Positions 34,717 through 49,658 of a stretch of DNA of 64,000 nucleotides are shown here, piece by piece. Under the pieces are notes generated by a model. It was not told the origin of the DNA. It was given only the letters and a program-made list of their open reading frames with translations, and did not search any database. Position 1 is the first letter of the stretch; each line of letters begins with the position of its first letter. This stretch comes from Castanea sativa. Lineage: Eukaryota; Streptophyta; Magnoliopsida; Fagales; Fagaceae. A program made the position numbers and the translations under genes. Location: NCBI RefSeq assembly GCF_040712315.1, contig NC_134015.1:46890464-46954463 (forward strand), read 5' to 3'.

Positions 34717-37270
34717 CTAAACTCTTGGAGGGGGGTTTTGCTGAGAAGTGCTGGTTGCCTCGGTGTTTCTTAGCTCTAACTCAAAGGGAGACATAACTTG
34801 TTTCCCTTTGTCTGCTGCATTTGTTGGAGGGACATTGGGCTCCACAGTCTGGCTTAAGCCTTTCTCGGCATCCCCACCCCCTTCCATCTCTTTGTTGGAA
34901 CCTGAAGGTTCTGTAGGATCTAGAACGAGCTTTGGGGCCGTAGGGGGAAGAGTAGGAAGAGTTGCCTCAGGGGCAGGATCAACAACAGGAGTCTCTTCTA
35001 TCTCCTGTATTTCCAGGGGAAGCCAAACGCTCTCGGACTTCCTCAGCTCCGAGGCTGAAGGAACACCTGCTACATTTAGAGCTTCCCCCCAGACTTGCTG
35101 ACAGTACTCCCAGCACAAGGCCGCGAAAGCCTCTGTCAGCTGTTCCTCTGTTGTAGCTACCCCTTCTTCATAACTCGCCTGCTTGGCGGCCTCTAGAGAG
35201 CGTTTGAATGCGCCGACTTCCTCCTTCATTCGCGCAAGCTCCCTCTCCAATTCCGAGCGCTCCCTCTCAGCTTGGGCTAGCTTGTCATCTTTTTGACAGA
35301 GAAGCTTGCGCTGCCCTTCTATTTGAGTCTTCATAGTCTTCAGGCTGGCCTCGGCACCATCTCTTTCTCTTTTGAGATCAGCCACCTAAGAGACGAGTTT
35401 CTCATTTTCTACGAGGGCTTGGCCTAGGGACTTCTCAGTCTCCATCCGAATGTCAAGCTCCAGTCTGGCCTTCTTCCGAGAGTCTTCTACAAACTTCTCG
35501 GCTACAAAGACTTCTTGAACGGCCTACATAAAGTGTTAAAGAATTAGATGTAGCAGGACACTCCTTATTAATCCAGTATTATGAAGAAGGAAATGTTCAT
35601 AAAAAATTAAACTTACCAGGGCTAATTCCTTTTTAAAGACAGGAATAGTTGGGGTTGGCTCATTCTCTCCAAGGTTTCCATGTCCTTGGGCAGCAGAAGT
35701 GGGCGCTCCAACGCATCGGCCAGGTGGTGGGCGTGGCCTTGTTGGATTGCCACGATGCGGGCGCGAGGAAATTGGTGCACGCGTCCGGTCTTAGGTCGGG
35801 AGACCGGGTGGCCGGTGCTCGGCGCACTTCGGCCACATCTCGGATCTCCCCACTCTCGGCGAACGAGCCACCTGCCTTTGCCCTTATCTAGCTTCTGGCT
35901 ACGAGTTAGGCTGCGGCCGTTGTTTTGGTCTTTTTGTTTTCGCCGGCGGTCTCCTCGGCCTCCCCCTTTCTTTTCTTTTTTGGCTCTTCGAGTGGAAGCT
36001 TGGGTTCGGCTGGAGGAGGGGGAGGTGGCAAGGATGGAAGAGCTTGGGACCCTCACATGTCTTCTTGGGCGACTTTTTCGCCTCTCTTGGTCAGAAGGCC
36101 GTGAAGTCTGTCCATGTCCTCCTCGGATTTGACTGGGGGGTGGGCAACAACGAACCCTTCAACTCCGGAGGCCTCGGTGGGCTCTTCGTCTTCGTCAGAA
36201 AGTACGATGAATTGGTTTCCTCGGGGTCTTTCGATGTCCTCGAGATGGAAGTTATCTATTTTGTCGTCTAGTGTATGTGAAGAGGACACCTGCTCCTCCG
36301 GGATAGCAGTCGCTTGGGAGTGTGTTGAGAGGGGGGTTGCCGCGATAGGACGGTTGTATAGAATGGTGTTGGGGTCGTCGGGAAGGTCTTGGTCAGCTAA
36401 GAAGTGCGGCCTGGCCACATGAATCCTTCTTCGCCTCCAGTCACCCGCAATTATTGCGTTCTCGATCTCCCGAAAGTCCGAGGAGACAGGTTTGTACCCT
36501 AGAATCAAATGAGCCGCCCTAAGTTGTAAGTCTTCGCTGACGAACACCTCGGAGCGTAGCACTCTATTCAAATCTGCAACGTTGCAGTGGCTTAAGCGTG
36601 GGTGCACGTTTTGCTTATCTGCAAAGAAAAACATCCAAATAAACAAACATGGTCAGATTCGTTGAACATATAATAAATTAAAGTTAGACGCTCAAGTAAA
36701 TGCGAATGCACATGTCTAGATAATTTAGGGAGTTATGGAGTGGGAAGTTAAATCCTAAGGTGTCGCACCTGGATCTCCCCACTCAACTGGGCAGTGGAGG
36801 TCGTCGTGCCAGTTGCCAGAGATGATGAGGTAGTCATCCTTCATGCCTTTATTGTACTTGGGCAAACAGGAGATCAACCTAACTACGCTAGAGCGGGATT
36901 TGATGTAATAACCTACTTCAGTGAGTTTGTGGCATTCATACATAAAGACGACATCGTGCCACGTGAGGTTCAGACCCATTTGCTCGTTTAGAGCATCAAC
37001 GCTTCCTAAGACCCTAAAAACGTTGGGAGCGCACTGATCGGGGCACAATCGGTGGTTGCGGAGATACTCCCTGGTAACATGTTTCATTGGGAGGGTCATC
37101 CCACCTTCTACGAAGGCAACCATTGGGATGATGACCTCTCCGGCTTTCCTAGAACCGGCCACGGCTTCCGCCGGGCAGTATCTTAAACCTACATCGCTGG
37201 AAATGAGGTACTTAGCTCTAAAACCCTCCATCCCAGCAGCGGTATCTACTAGACACTTAAACTTTCCCAT
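34717..37270 (-). pseudogene. Antisense spliced extra gene of the Tat retrotransposon
   Basis: A three-exon gene on the strand opposite gag-pol. Exon 1 is 37270-36769 (ATG at 37270; MGKFKCLVDTAAGMEGFRAK). Its donor CCAG|GTGCG joins acceptor TTTGCAG at 36618 in phase. Exon 2 (36618-35617) carries an acidic/Ser-rich middle and LLLPKDMETLERMSQPQLFL. Exon 3 (35523-34717) is a coiled coil (KRERDGAEASLKTMKTQIEG) with a Pro-rich tail. Frameshifts near 36056 and 35630 and a TAG at 35388-35386 break it. Extra ORFs in sense or antisense are known in the Tat lineage, but no function is established. I recognise no enzyme domain; the coiled coil suggests a structural or DNA/RNA-associated role. Confidence 0.75.
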
Positions 37271-37763
37271 TAGAAAGAAACGAAAGACTAAGTTCTAAGA
37301 GATGGAACAGTTAAAAGGGGGGCCGAGGACAGGATCCGAGGAGAAAGGGTTAAGGAAAAGGAATAAGAACTTACAAATTTCAAGTTGTGCGAATTTCCAC
37401 GGATTTTACGCGACAAAAGGTGATTACTGATGTTTTGATGGGATTAGCCTCTGAGGAAATAAATGAGGGCACAGGTTCCCGAAGCGTCACGACGTGCGGG
37501 AAGCGGCCTCGAAATTGCATTTGTCCCGCCCAAATTTTCATGGAGTAACAGGGGTCGTTGGATGCTCATCTCACTGTTGAACGTGGAGGACAAGGTGTAA
37601 CTTACGGTAATAAATGCGCGCGTTTTTTAAAATAAAACCGCCAAGTGGCATCCTCTGGAACGTGAAACGATTTCCACACGTGCAGTTATTTACAAAACGT
37701 GTGGGATAAGTCCTCGTTTAATCAAAACCCTATTTTTTCTCCTCGGATGATGAAAAATAGAGT

Positions 37764-37776
37764 TTTGAGGGGCTAT
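37764..37776 (+). other. Polypurine tract region of the Tat element
   Basis: TTTTGAGGGGCTAT ends immediately before the 3' LTR at 37777. GAGGGG is the purine core expected to prime plus-strand synthesis; it is short and followed by CTAT. Confidence 0.55.
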
Positions 37777-38471
37777 TGTGGGGAGTAAAAGGACCCAAGT
37801 AGGCATGTGGGCCTTTGGACTACAGCATGGAGGGCCGACCTGCTCCAGAATTAAACTCTACGAATTGGCCCATACGACGAGGATCCGAGGATACAGCCGA
37901 GGGGGAGCTTTTCCTCGGACAGATCCAAGAGAACTCAAAACTTCATTATGAAGGTCAAGGCACGACTGCAGGAAAGGCCCGATGGTTAAAGGGGGACACC
38001 CTGAACCTTCTAGATGCACCAACGTTAAAGAAAATATCAAGAGCAAAGGCTGCCACCTCCGCATTAAAGGCTCTGCACCTACCTCCCTAGCCGCATTAAT
38101 GGGGAAGTGACCCCTGAACAGTAGGGCTGAAACTTATAGTCACTGTCCAAAAAGTATGATGGAAAGAAGTATTTAAGAGGGGTAAAGGCCAAAGAGGGAG
38201 GGGGGTCTGGAATTAAGAAAGAAATTAAGAATTGTAATCTTTAAGGAAGAAAGAGAAATAGTAAAGAAGTAGTCCTCGGCTCAAGTCCGAGGAGACCCAT
38301 TTGCAATTATCATTCGTTATTTACCAGTGTTTACTTATAAAAGTCTGTTATTAAGTTCTCAGTACCTTTAATCTAGATTTCAAACCCACACTCTACAAAT
38401 TTCATTGTTTAAGGCTCATTGGGCCTGAGCCCATAACCTTCTTTGGGTCTAGGTGCAATTGTGTACTTACA
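37777..38471 (+). repeat. 3' LTR of the Tat element
   Basis: Starts TGTGGGGAGTAAAAGGACC and ends GCAATTGTGTACTTACA. Against the 5' LTR it has about 24 substitutions, an 8-bp insertion (near 37973) and a 1-bp insertion. The GTTTA TSD follows at 38472-38476. Confidence 0.95.
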
Positions 38472-39756
38472 GTTTATTAGTTGCACTAGCATACATCTCA
38501 TGTGCATTAACTTCCCCCAATTCGAATATCCCACCTTGGCCCCATACCCCCATCCACCCCACTCAACAGATAAGTCCCATGACCCGCAATCACAAGAGCC
38601 AATCAGATAAATTCATAATCACATATCACAATACACTAAAAGACAATTAATGGTATTCACATATCACAATACACTAAAAGACAATTAATGGAATCTCACC
38701 AACACCAACACCAACGAACACCAACGAATAAAGCCAAAAACAAGGGCAATAAATCCAAAAACAAGGGCAATAAATATTAATAAAGTTATATAAAGCTAAG
38801 CAATCAGCCAATCAATTGTTCAAAGATAATCAAAATATTAGATAAAGTCTCTAGAGAGAGAAAGACTTTCATTTCATTTCATAATTTTCATTTCACTTTC
38901 ATTCTTCAGATAAAGAGAAAGAGACTGAGACTAAGAGTAGAGAGAAACCCATTAACCCAAATACCCAATAATCCGTATATGTAAGAGAGAAAAAGAGGGA
39001 GAAGAGAGAAATACCTTGAGGTTAAGGACTTGAGGGAGCAGGGATGCCTGAGGCTGAGGGACGGTGCCGTCAGGCAGCACGTCAATGCGAGGAAGACCGA
39101 TCTCCGATCCGATCGGATCAATCTTCAATGCATGATGTGTTTGGTTCTAGAGCTCAAGTTTGAGGCCCGATGTGATGACCGATGTGCTTTGTTGCAGCGT
39201 TGCTCGAGGCGGAGGCGCCGTCCGTTGGTTGTTGTCGTTGATGTGCTCTGTTCTGGTTTTGCTTTACTTGATAATTTTGTTGCTCTGGTTTCTTTAGGTT
39301 AGGTTGTAATCGCGTATATTGGGTTTTGTTTTTTGTTTTTTTTTTTTTTTGAGAATCTATGGGTTTGCTACCATGTTGGGTTTGCTTTACCTTATTTTTT
39401 TTTCTTTAGATTGGGTTTGTAATCCATTGTTTAGGATTGATGTTGGGTTTTTTTTCCCTGGTGAGCTTGCTCTGTTTTATATATATATATAATTTTTTTT
39501 TTCAAATTTTTATCAAAAATTTTTTTGGGCTTTTTTTTTTTTTTTTTTGCTTGAAAGTAGAACAAATAATTTTATTTATTTATTTATTTATTTATTTGAA
39601 GGCATTCCTAATTTTGGTTGAGGGTGTTCCTAGTTTTTTTTAAAGGTAAACAAATAAATTTTTTTAATTATTATATATAATTTTTTTTTTTTCAAGTCAG
39701 ATACTCCTAGAAACACCTTGCCCTGAATTGAACGTCGCGCCACCCCGGATATAATA

Positions 39757-41936
39757 GCTCTCGAATAATCGTCACTGAAGCAAAGTCACGGATGATGCCT
39801 CCGACAAGCACCAAGTACGAGGTTTTATTGGCCTTTGTCTCATTTACATTAACAAAAGCAATAAAGTAAAATAAAACTGTTCAGCGCTTTAAGGTAGCCC
39901 CCAACAAGATCTTCTAGAAACTAAGTCATGACGAGTGACCCTAATATTAAACTAAATTGTTCAACGCTCTTTAATGGCAACCCTCCAACAATAATTTACG
40001 TCAGGGTGGCCTTCTTGTTCCCAACAATGGGGACCTATCTTTTCCATTACATTTGACTTTGAAAAACATACACCCACTCCTTTTGATGTTAATGCTCTCT
40101 TTATTTCAGCAATTATATTTTTTTTTAAAGTTGAAAATGTATCACTTTTCAAAAAAATTTATCTATAAAACTATTATGTGACGTCTGGTACGGGGAATCT
40201 ACATTACTCTCGGCATCCAGATTCCTAGGAATCACATTTCTAAGAATGTAGTTATTCCTGTGTTTGGTTTCATTGGGAATATCTTAAGATTCCTAGGAAT
40301 GTGAGATGATAATATTTGATTTATTCCCAGGAATCTTAAATGAATTATTTATATTTCCTATTCTATCCTTAGATTTGAATGTGAACTATCAAGTCCTTAA
40401 AAAAAAAATCTTCATCTAAATAAATTATGAAAAACCAAATATAAACTATTAATTATGAAAAATTCATTAAAATTATAGTCTAAACATTTCAAAATGACAG
40501 GTATAATACAAAAATAACTATTTAAATTCTTAAATGCTGTTATTCTTAATAATAATTTTAAAAGAATTTAATCCATAATAATTTGTTTTATATTTGATCT
40601 TAATTGCTTAAATGATAATGAAAAAATGGTTAAAATTGTCAATTTATAAAAAATACAATTTCGTTTAAACTTGGGAATCTGGATTCTCACCCGTTTTAAA
40701 GGGAATCCACATTCCTACTGAGAGGGGAATCCACATTCCCCTGGCATCTGATTCCTTACCGTGATTTGCAACCAAACATGAGAATCTTTAAATATTCCTG
40801 GGAATCCTAAAACATTATCCCGTACCAAACGCCACATTACATTTTCTTATGTTTGATAGTAACTTTAAATAAGTTGAAAAATAATTTCTTAAATTTTTTA
40901 TTTAGCTTGTGGTAAGATATAATTATTTTCCAAAAAAATTTAGTAAAAATTAATTTTTAAAAATAAGTTGTACTTTTTTCTATTGACAAAAGATAGTTTT
41001 CATTTGACTAATTTTTTATGATTCTACTAAAAAATGAAAAACATGAAAAATTATCTGTACACAAAGTTTTCCATCGAAACAAACAAAGTGTAAAAAAAAA
41101 AAAAAACCCTTTTGACTTCCCAAAGGATAGTTAAGTGGATTCTGAGGTTTCATGAGAGATCTTAATTTTGAAATATCTTGTCTACAAATTTATAAGAGAA
41201 TCATAAGAAATTTTTTATGGGAAAAGAAAAAAAAAACAAATGATTTTTTAACAATTTTTTTCTATTTTTCATAAAAGTAGTATAAAATATTTCTTAAAAT
41301 GGTTTATTAACACAATCAACATACATTCCTTTGAAATTGTGTTTTGAAAATACAATTTCAGTTAAGTACACGATTTTACAATTTCGATATGAGAAATGTT
41401 TTGTCTATAATATTTTCAAAAAAAATATTAAGTATCAAGTTATTACAGGTTGTTATTAAAAGGGAAAAAAGTTATTACAATATTCGATTCAAATTATAAG
41501 CAAATAACAACTAACTACTTATAATTTATTGTAAAAATCATGTAATGAAGGTAATATTTCTCTTTAATTAATGATTATCGCACATTTACTACTGTTCACA
41601 ATTTGCACATATGCACTTCTTGAAATTGTATTTTTTAAGAATTGTGTGCACGAATTGTGTGCATTGGCGAGTATATAACAAGATTTAACCATTTTTATAG
41701 CATTTTTATTTTAAATTATGGTGAATTTTGGGAAAATGTTTTAAAACTCTGTTATCACCTAGAAGAACTCAATAAAACACCACAGCGCGCAACACCATCA
41801 GCATTAGCGTCACAGTGCTATAGTCTTAAAATTCTGTTATCACCTACAATAACATTGTGTCTTGCATCACAACTACCATTTTAAGATTTTTAGAACTTTC
41901 ATTGAAGTCTGTAGTTCATCTTTGTATCCATCTTCA
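39757..41936. promoter_or_regulatory. CRK-B proximal upstream region (end of block C)
   Basis: Noncoding DNA between the hAT-like element and the CRK-B start. It matches the CRK-C upstream region (48364-49658) and, more weakly, that of CRK-A. Conserved pieces are CAACAATAATTTACGTCA, CATTTGACTT (W-box core at 40053) and CACAGTGCTATAGTCTTA about 120 bp before the ATG. A 660-bp MITE at 40177 enlarges it. No clear TATA box at a fixed distance could be assigned. Confidence 0.5.
40177..40836. mobile_element. PIF/Harbinger-like MITE, 660 bp, TTA TSD
   Basis: The left end TGTGACGTCTGGTACGGGG and the right end, inverted, TGTGGCGTTTGGTACGGGA match at about 16 of 18 bases. TTA flanks both ends (40174-40176, 40837-40839). 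The CRK-C upstream copy at about 48555 lacks the insert. The interior holds ATTCCTAGGAAT-type repeats and no ORF. The 3-bp TWA target points to PIF/Harbinger; the TIR start is not canonical, so the superfamily is tentative. Confidence 0.65.
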
Positions 41937-45257
<3,321 letters not shown>

Positions 45258-45421
45258 AATGTTTAATATTGTCAATTTTAGTATCCTCAATGGTCATTTT
45301 TGCTAGAGATACATAGTGTAATTATGATGCCCCAAATTGACATTGAATTAGTTGACTGTATGTTTTGTGGGTGTGTATTTAGTCCCACATTTGGCATATA
45401 TTCAGTTGATATGAAATTTAA

Positions 45422-45837
45422 AGAAAATTATACTTTGCCATCCTAAACTACACTCCGATTATATTTTGCACCATAAACTTTTCAAATGCACGTTTTGCAC
45501 CATAAACTATGATCGTTATTAAACTTTGCACCCAGACATCTACTTTCCTGTTAACCTAGATGGAAAAATATGGCATCATATGAAAAGACCTAATTTTCCA
45601 TCTTCTTAATCAGTCAAAAACAGAAGATAAATTACATTTTTCCATCTTAAACTATAATCTTGATTACACTATGCACCCAAAACTTTGAATTTCCATTCAA
45701 GTTAACAGCAAACTTAGTGTCAAGGTGCAAAGTGTTACAATGGTCATAGTTTAGAGTGCAATACGTGCATTCAAAAAGTTAATGGTGCAGAATGTAATAT
45801 AAGGTATAGTTTAAAGTTATAAAGTGCAATTTCCGTA
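45422..45837. mobile_element. Foldback MULE-like MITE after CRK-B
   Basis: A 416-bp insert with long imperfect inverted arms. The left reads TTTTGCACCATAAACTTTTC and ATGCACGTTTTGCACCATAA; the right arm inverted reads TTCTGCACCATTAACTTTTT and ATGCACGTATTGCACTCTAA. GAAATTTAA (45413-45421) and GAAATTTAT (45838-45846) flank it, and CRK-A has the empty site CGAAATTTATAAATAATTAG. The same insert is at the same site after CRK-C, so it predates their duplication. Confidence 0.7.
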
Positions 45838-45852
45838 GAAATTTATAAATAA

Positions 45853-45995
45853 TAAGCCCTGAAACCGCTCGTTGCGCGTGATAATTTTTTTAAGGTCATC
45901 TCATTAAATCTATTTTTTGCAATTTGGATTAATTTAATAAAAATTAATGTATTTTATAATCGTATTTTCATATATTATAAGAAAAATAAAAAATG

Positions 45996-46027
<32 letters not shown>

Positions 46028-46158
46028 CTTATGTAGTACCAAAATGAAAACAATACAATTTTTCTCACGAATTCAAAAGGCAAATTAGCAAAAATGTTCA
46101 TCTTTTAATAAAATTTATTTATAACATTTTGAGTATCATTAAAAGTATACAAAATTTG
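45853..46158 (-). mobile_element. Truncated Helitron-like 3' end
   Basis: Sequence from TAAGCCCTGAAACCGCTCG to AAAATTTGG matches 53317-53625, the end of the larger element after CRK-C, including CTCGTTGCGCGTGATAATTT and the (TA)n run. It breaks off at about 46158, where CRK-C upstream sequence begins, so this marks a unit junction. Confidence 0.6.
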
Positions 46159-47533
46159 GACGAAGTATGAGGTTTTATTTATTTATATATTTTATTTAAG
46201 AAAAGCACGAGTTTTAAGGTTTCATTTTGAGGGATTCTATGCTGTCTCTACAAAATACTGATCTCCCAAGTTTTGACTTCATTTTTTAAATACGAGGATT
46301 TTAGTTAACGCATCTCCAAATTGCATGGAACGCACCTCGATCCATACTAAAATAGTAAAATATTTATATTAAAAACAAAACACAGCAATCTTTTTCAAAG
46401 CTAAAAAATTGATTACATTAAAAAAGAGAAAACTAAATTGGAAATATTATCTTTTGTCTCATTTACATTAACAAAAGCAATAAAATAAAATAAAATTATT
46501 CAACGATTTAAGGTAGTCCCCAACAAGAAAGTAAGTCATGACTAATGACCCTAATATTAAATTAAATTGTTCAACGCTCTTTAATGATAGCCCTCAAACA
46601 GGGCCGGCCCTTCCCTTAGGCGAGTTAGGCAATCGCCTAAGGCCCCCAAGGGAAGGGAGGCCCCCAAATTTTAAAAAAATATGGGGTAGTAGTATCAGAT
46701 TTAAACAAAAAAATAAAAAAATAGTATCAGATTTAAACCCCAAAAAATTAAAATAAAATAGTATCAGATTTAAACCCAAAAAAAAAAAAAAATAGTATCA
46801 GATTAATTACAAAATCTGGCTAAACATTGTTATCCTCTGGACAAACCAAAAATCATCCAGATAAACTACAAATTCAATCTAAGAGATTAACCATCAAACA
46901 ATCACAAATCAAAACAAATAAAACAATTCAAACCCTACAAATTTTACCTTTCTCAGTTTCTCTCTGCTCTCCGCCTCTGTACTCTATCTCTCATTCTCTC
47001 TGATTCTTCACTCCACTGTTCACTACTTTACTTAAATCACTTCTCATCTGCTCAAACTCAATAGGCAACAGCTTAAGCAACTGAAGCAAGGTTGCAAGAC
47101 TAGACCGCCTCCGCCTCGGTGCGACGGTGCCTCCCTCATCAGTATAGTCCGCCTTGGCGCCTCTCTAAAGCTGCTCTACTCTCCGCCTCCCTCATCAGTA
47201 CAGCCGTTCTCATTCACTTCATCTTCTGATCTTCAGCCTTCAGGTATAAATTATTAAGTATAAATATTTGGATTTGGGGTCCGGTTTGGGCCTTCAATTT
47301 TTGGGCCTTCAAGTTTTTGTTTTTTTATAATGATTCAGCCCTTTTTATCTAATGATTCTGCCGTATTTGACTATTTGTAATGACTCTGATTCAGCCTCTT
47401 TTTTTTTTTGGTTATAGATAGGATTTGTTTTGTGTTTTTTTGTGGGTGGGTATTATAACTTAATAAGCCTAATATTATAGTTGTGCTTAAATTTTTGTTA
47501 TGTTTGTGCTTTTAAAAAAAAAAAAATTAATCT

Positions 47534-47536
47534 TGT

Positions 47537-47583
<47 letters not shown>
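47534..47583. repeat. (TA)n microsatellite within the hAT element
   Basis: A pure TA run of about 48 bp. Other simple repeats of the window are (TA)n at 46000-46025, (AAT)n at 53880-53942, (GT)n with TA at 56191-56230 and (AC)n at 57082-57126. Confidence 0.9.
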
Positions 47584-47587
<4 letters not shown>

Positions 47588-47767
47588 TTAGTAGTAATAT
47601 ATTAAATAAATCTTTATTTATGCAAGTTGAGATTGCTAAAAACTTATTATTGCTCGGTGAAACTACAACAATACTTTCTATATAAATCAGGTTCCATTTC
47701 TTATTTGCTCTACACTTGAAAGTTATTTTTTTATTTGAGTTTTTATAAATATATTGTTTGATTAGAA

Positions 47768-48153
47768 ATGTCTACTAAAAAATATGCATCTGGATATGAA
47801 AAACTTAAAAAAAGAAAAAAAGAAGAAAAATTAATTGAGTCTGAAAAAGGATCAATGGATAAATTTGTTATTAGTAATAAACAAAATATAACACAAAATT
47901 TAGATGAAAATATCACAAATGATGAGCAAGAAATTCACCAAAATAGTTAGAAGATAATGAAATGATACAATTGCAAGATAACAATGATGTTCAATTTTGC
48001 AATACAACAAATCTTGATAATGGACTTCAAAATAATTTAGAAGAAAATGAAAATAATCATGAAAATGTCACAAATGAACAAGTTCACCATGATGATGTTC
48101 AAATAGAAGAAAATGAAAATAATAATGACATATATTATAACACAAAAATTTGA
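47768..48153 (+). pseudogene. hAT transposase N-terminal remnant (TTF-type family)
   Basis: The frame at 47768-47950 reads MSTKKYASGYEKLKKRKKEE, then KLIESEKGSMDKFVISNKQ. This is the standard N-terminus of plant transposases of the TTF zinc-finger/hAT-dimerisation type, in which a Lys-rich segment precedes a GSLDKF motif. It stops at 47948-47950, and a second Asn/Glu-rich frame (47962-48153) continues the acidic linker. The TTF zinc finger, catalytic core and dimerisation domain are absent. It is nonfunctional; no other function is suggested. Confidence 0.65.
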
Positions 48154-49658
48154 ATACAAAAATTTAATTAGTCAATTTGCATCTCAAAAGGCAAGAAAAA
48201 TAGATTTTAAATGAAAAATATTGATTCTCAAAAAAAAAAAAAATATATATATATTATAATATAAAAATATTAAATAAACATTAATTTAATTAATATATAG
48301 GTATAAAAAAGGCCCAATTTTTAGTTCCCGCCTTAGGCCCCAAAATGTCTAGGGCCAACCCTGCCCGCCAACAATAATTTACGTCATGACTAATGGTGGC
48401 CTTCTTGTTCCTTACAATAGGGACCTATCTTTTGCATTCCATTTGACTTCAAAAAAAGTACACCCACTCTTTTCAATGTTAATGCTCTCTTAATTTCAGC
48501 ACTAATATTTAAAATTTTTTGAAAATGTGTCATTTTTCGAAACGTATTTATTTATAAAATAATCACATTTTCCTATATTTGATAGTAACCTTAAATGAAT
48601 TGAAAAATAGTCCAGTAACTTTTCTTATTTAACTCACGGTAAGATATAATTATTTTCCAAAAAAATTTAGTGAAAAATAATTTCTAAAAATAAGTCGTAC
48701 TTTTTTTTCATTTAACTAAAGATAGTTTTCCTCTGACTAATTTTTTATGATGTTACTAAACATTGAAAAATATCAAAAACCATCTGTACACTAAGTTTCG
48801 ATTGAAACAAGCAAAGCGTAAAAAAAAAAAACCTTTCGACTTCCCAAAGGATAGTTAAGTGGATTCTGAGGTTTCATGAGAGATCCTAAGTTTGAAATAT
48901 CTTGCCTAGAAATTTATAAGAGAATCATTTTAAGAAATTTTTTATAGGAAAAGAACAAAAAAATTGATTTTTTGATAATTTTTTCTACTTTTCATAAAAG
49001 TAGTATAAAATATTTCTTAAAATGGTATATTAACACAATCAACATACATTCCTTTGAAATTGTGTATTGAAAATACAATTTCAATTAATTACATGATTTC
49101 ACAATTTTGGTAAAAGAAATGTTTTGTCTATAATATTTTCAAAACAATCTTAAGTGTTAGATTGCTATGGGTTGTTATTAGTAGGGCAAAAAGTTCATAT
49201 AGTGGTTGATTCAAATTATAACCAAATAGCAAATAACTACTTATGATTTGTTGTGAAAATCATATTATAAACGTAACATTTCTCTTTAATTAATGATTAT
49301 CACACATGACTTGTTGTTCACAATTTGCACACATGCACTTCTTGAATTTGTATTTTTAAAGAATTGTGTGCACGAATTTTACATGTGCATTGACGAGTAT
49401 ATAACAAGATTTAACCATTTTTATAGAATTCTTATTTTAAGTTATGGTGAATTTTGGGAAAATATTTTAAAATTCTGTTATCACCTAGAAGAACTCAATG
49501 AACACAACAGCAACACCATCAGCGTTAGCCTCATAGTGCTATAGTTTTAAAATTCTGATATGAAGAACTCAATTACATTGTGTCTTGCATCACAACTACC
49601 AATTAATATTTTTAGAGCTTTCATTCAAGTCTGTAGTTCATCTTTGTATCCATCTTCA

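Larger units (their letters stand above)
27518..38471 (+). mobile_element. Complete Ty3/gypsy retrotransposon, Tat lineage, 10,954 bp, coding-dead
   Basis: The two LTRs (27518-28204, 37777-38471) are flanked by a perfect GTTTA duplication (27513-27517, 38472-38476). The order inside is PBS, gag, protease, RT, RNase H, second archaeal-type RNase H, integrase, a 151-bp tandem array, an antisense spliced gene, PPT and 3' LTR. The second RNase H and the extra antisense gene place it in the Tat clade. By my alignment the LTRs differ at about 24 substitutions plus two indels, roughly 3.5%. In-frame stops and a frameshift make gag-pol nonfunctional. Confidence 0.95.
27119..39748. mobile_element. hAT-like element split by the Tat retrotransposon
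   Basis: The left end CAGTGGCGGCTTCAGGA follows ATATAATA (27111-27118), and the same 8 bp recur at 39749-39756 right after ...CCACCCCGG. The left TIR is nearly the same as that of the element at 61483, whose right part (a T-run, then CAAGTCAG and GGTGGC text) also resembles 39690-39748. Without the 10.95-kb insert and one TSD copy it measures about 1.67 kb (27119-27517 plus 38477-39748). No transposase is visible; the interior has a (TTTA)n run at about 39570-39598 and T-rich tracts. Confidence 0.65.
46599..48363 (+). mobile_element. hAT transposon, 1765 bp, with transposase N-terminal remnant
   Basis: TIRs CAGGGCCGGCCCT and, inverted from the right, CAGGGTTGGCCCT bound the element. Flanks CCCTCAAA (46591-46598) and CCCGCCAA (48364-48371) each differ by one base from CCCTCCAA, the sequence of the intact site upstream of CRK-B (39983). 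This is an 8-bp TSD. Inside, a plus-strand open frame encodes a hAT (TTF/DUF4371-type) transposase start. The rest of the transposase is missing, so it is a deletion derivative that depended on a full element. Confidence 0.85.
46160..49658. repeat. Upstream block D (5' region of CRK-C), interrupted by a hAT element
   Basis: The block opens with TTTCATTTTGAGGGATTCT and CACAGCAATCTTTTTCAAAG, corresponding to block A at about 9690-9890. It continues after the hAT element at 46599 with ACGTCATGACTAATGGTGG. The last 1.2 kb are close to the CRK-B upstream region, including ATTGTGTGCACGAATT and CATAGTGCTATAGTTTTA. No other gene lies in it. Confidence 0.65.
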
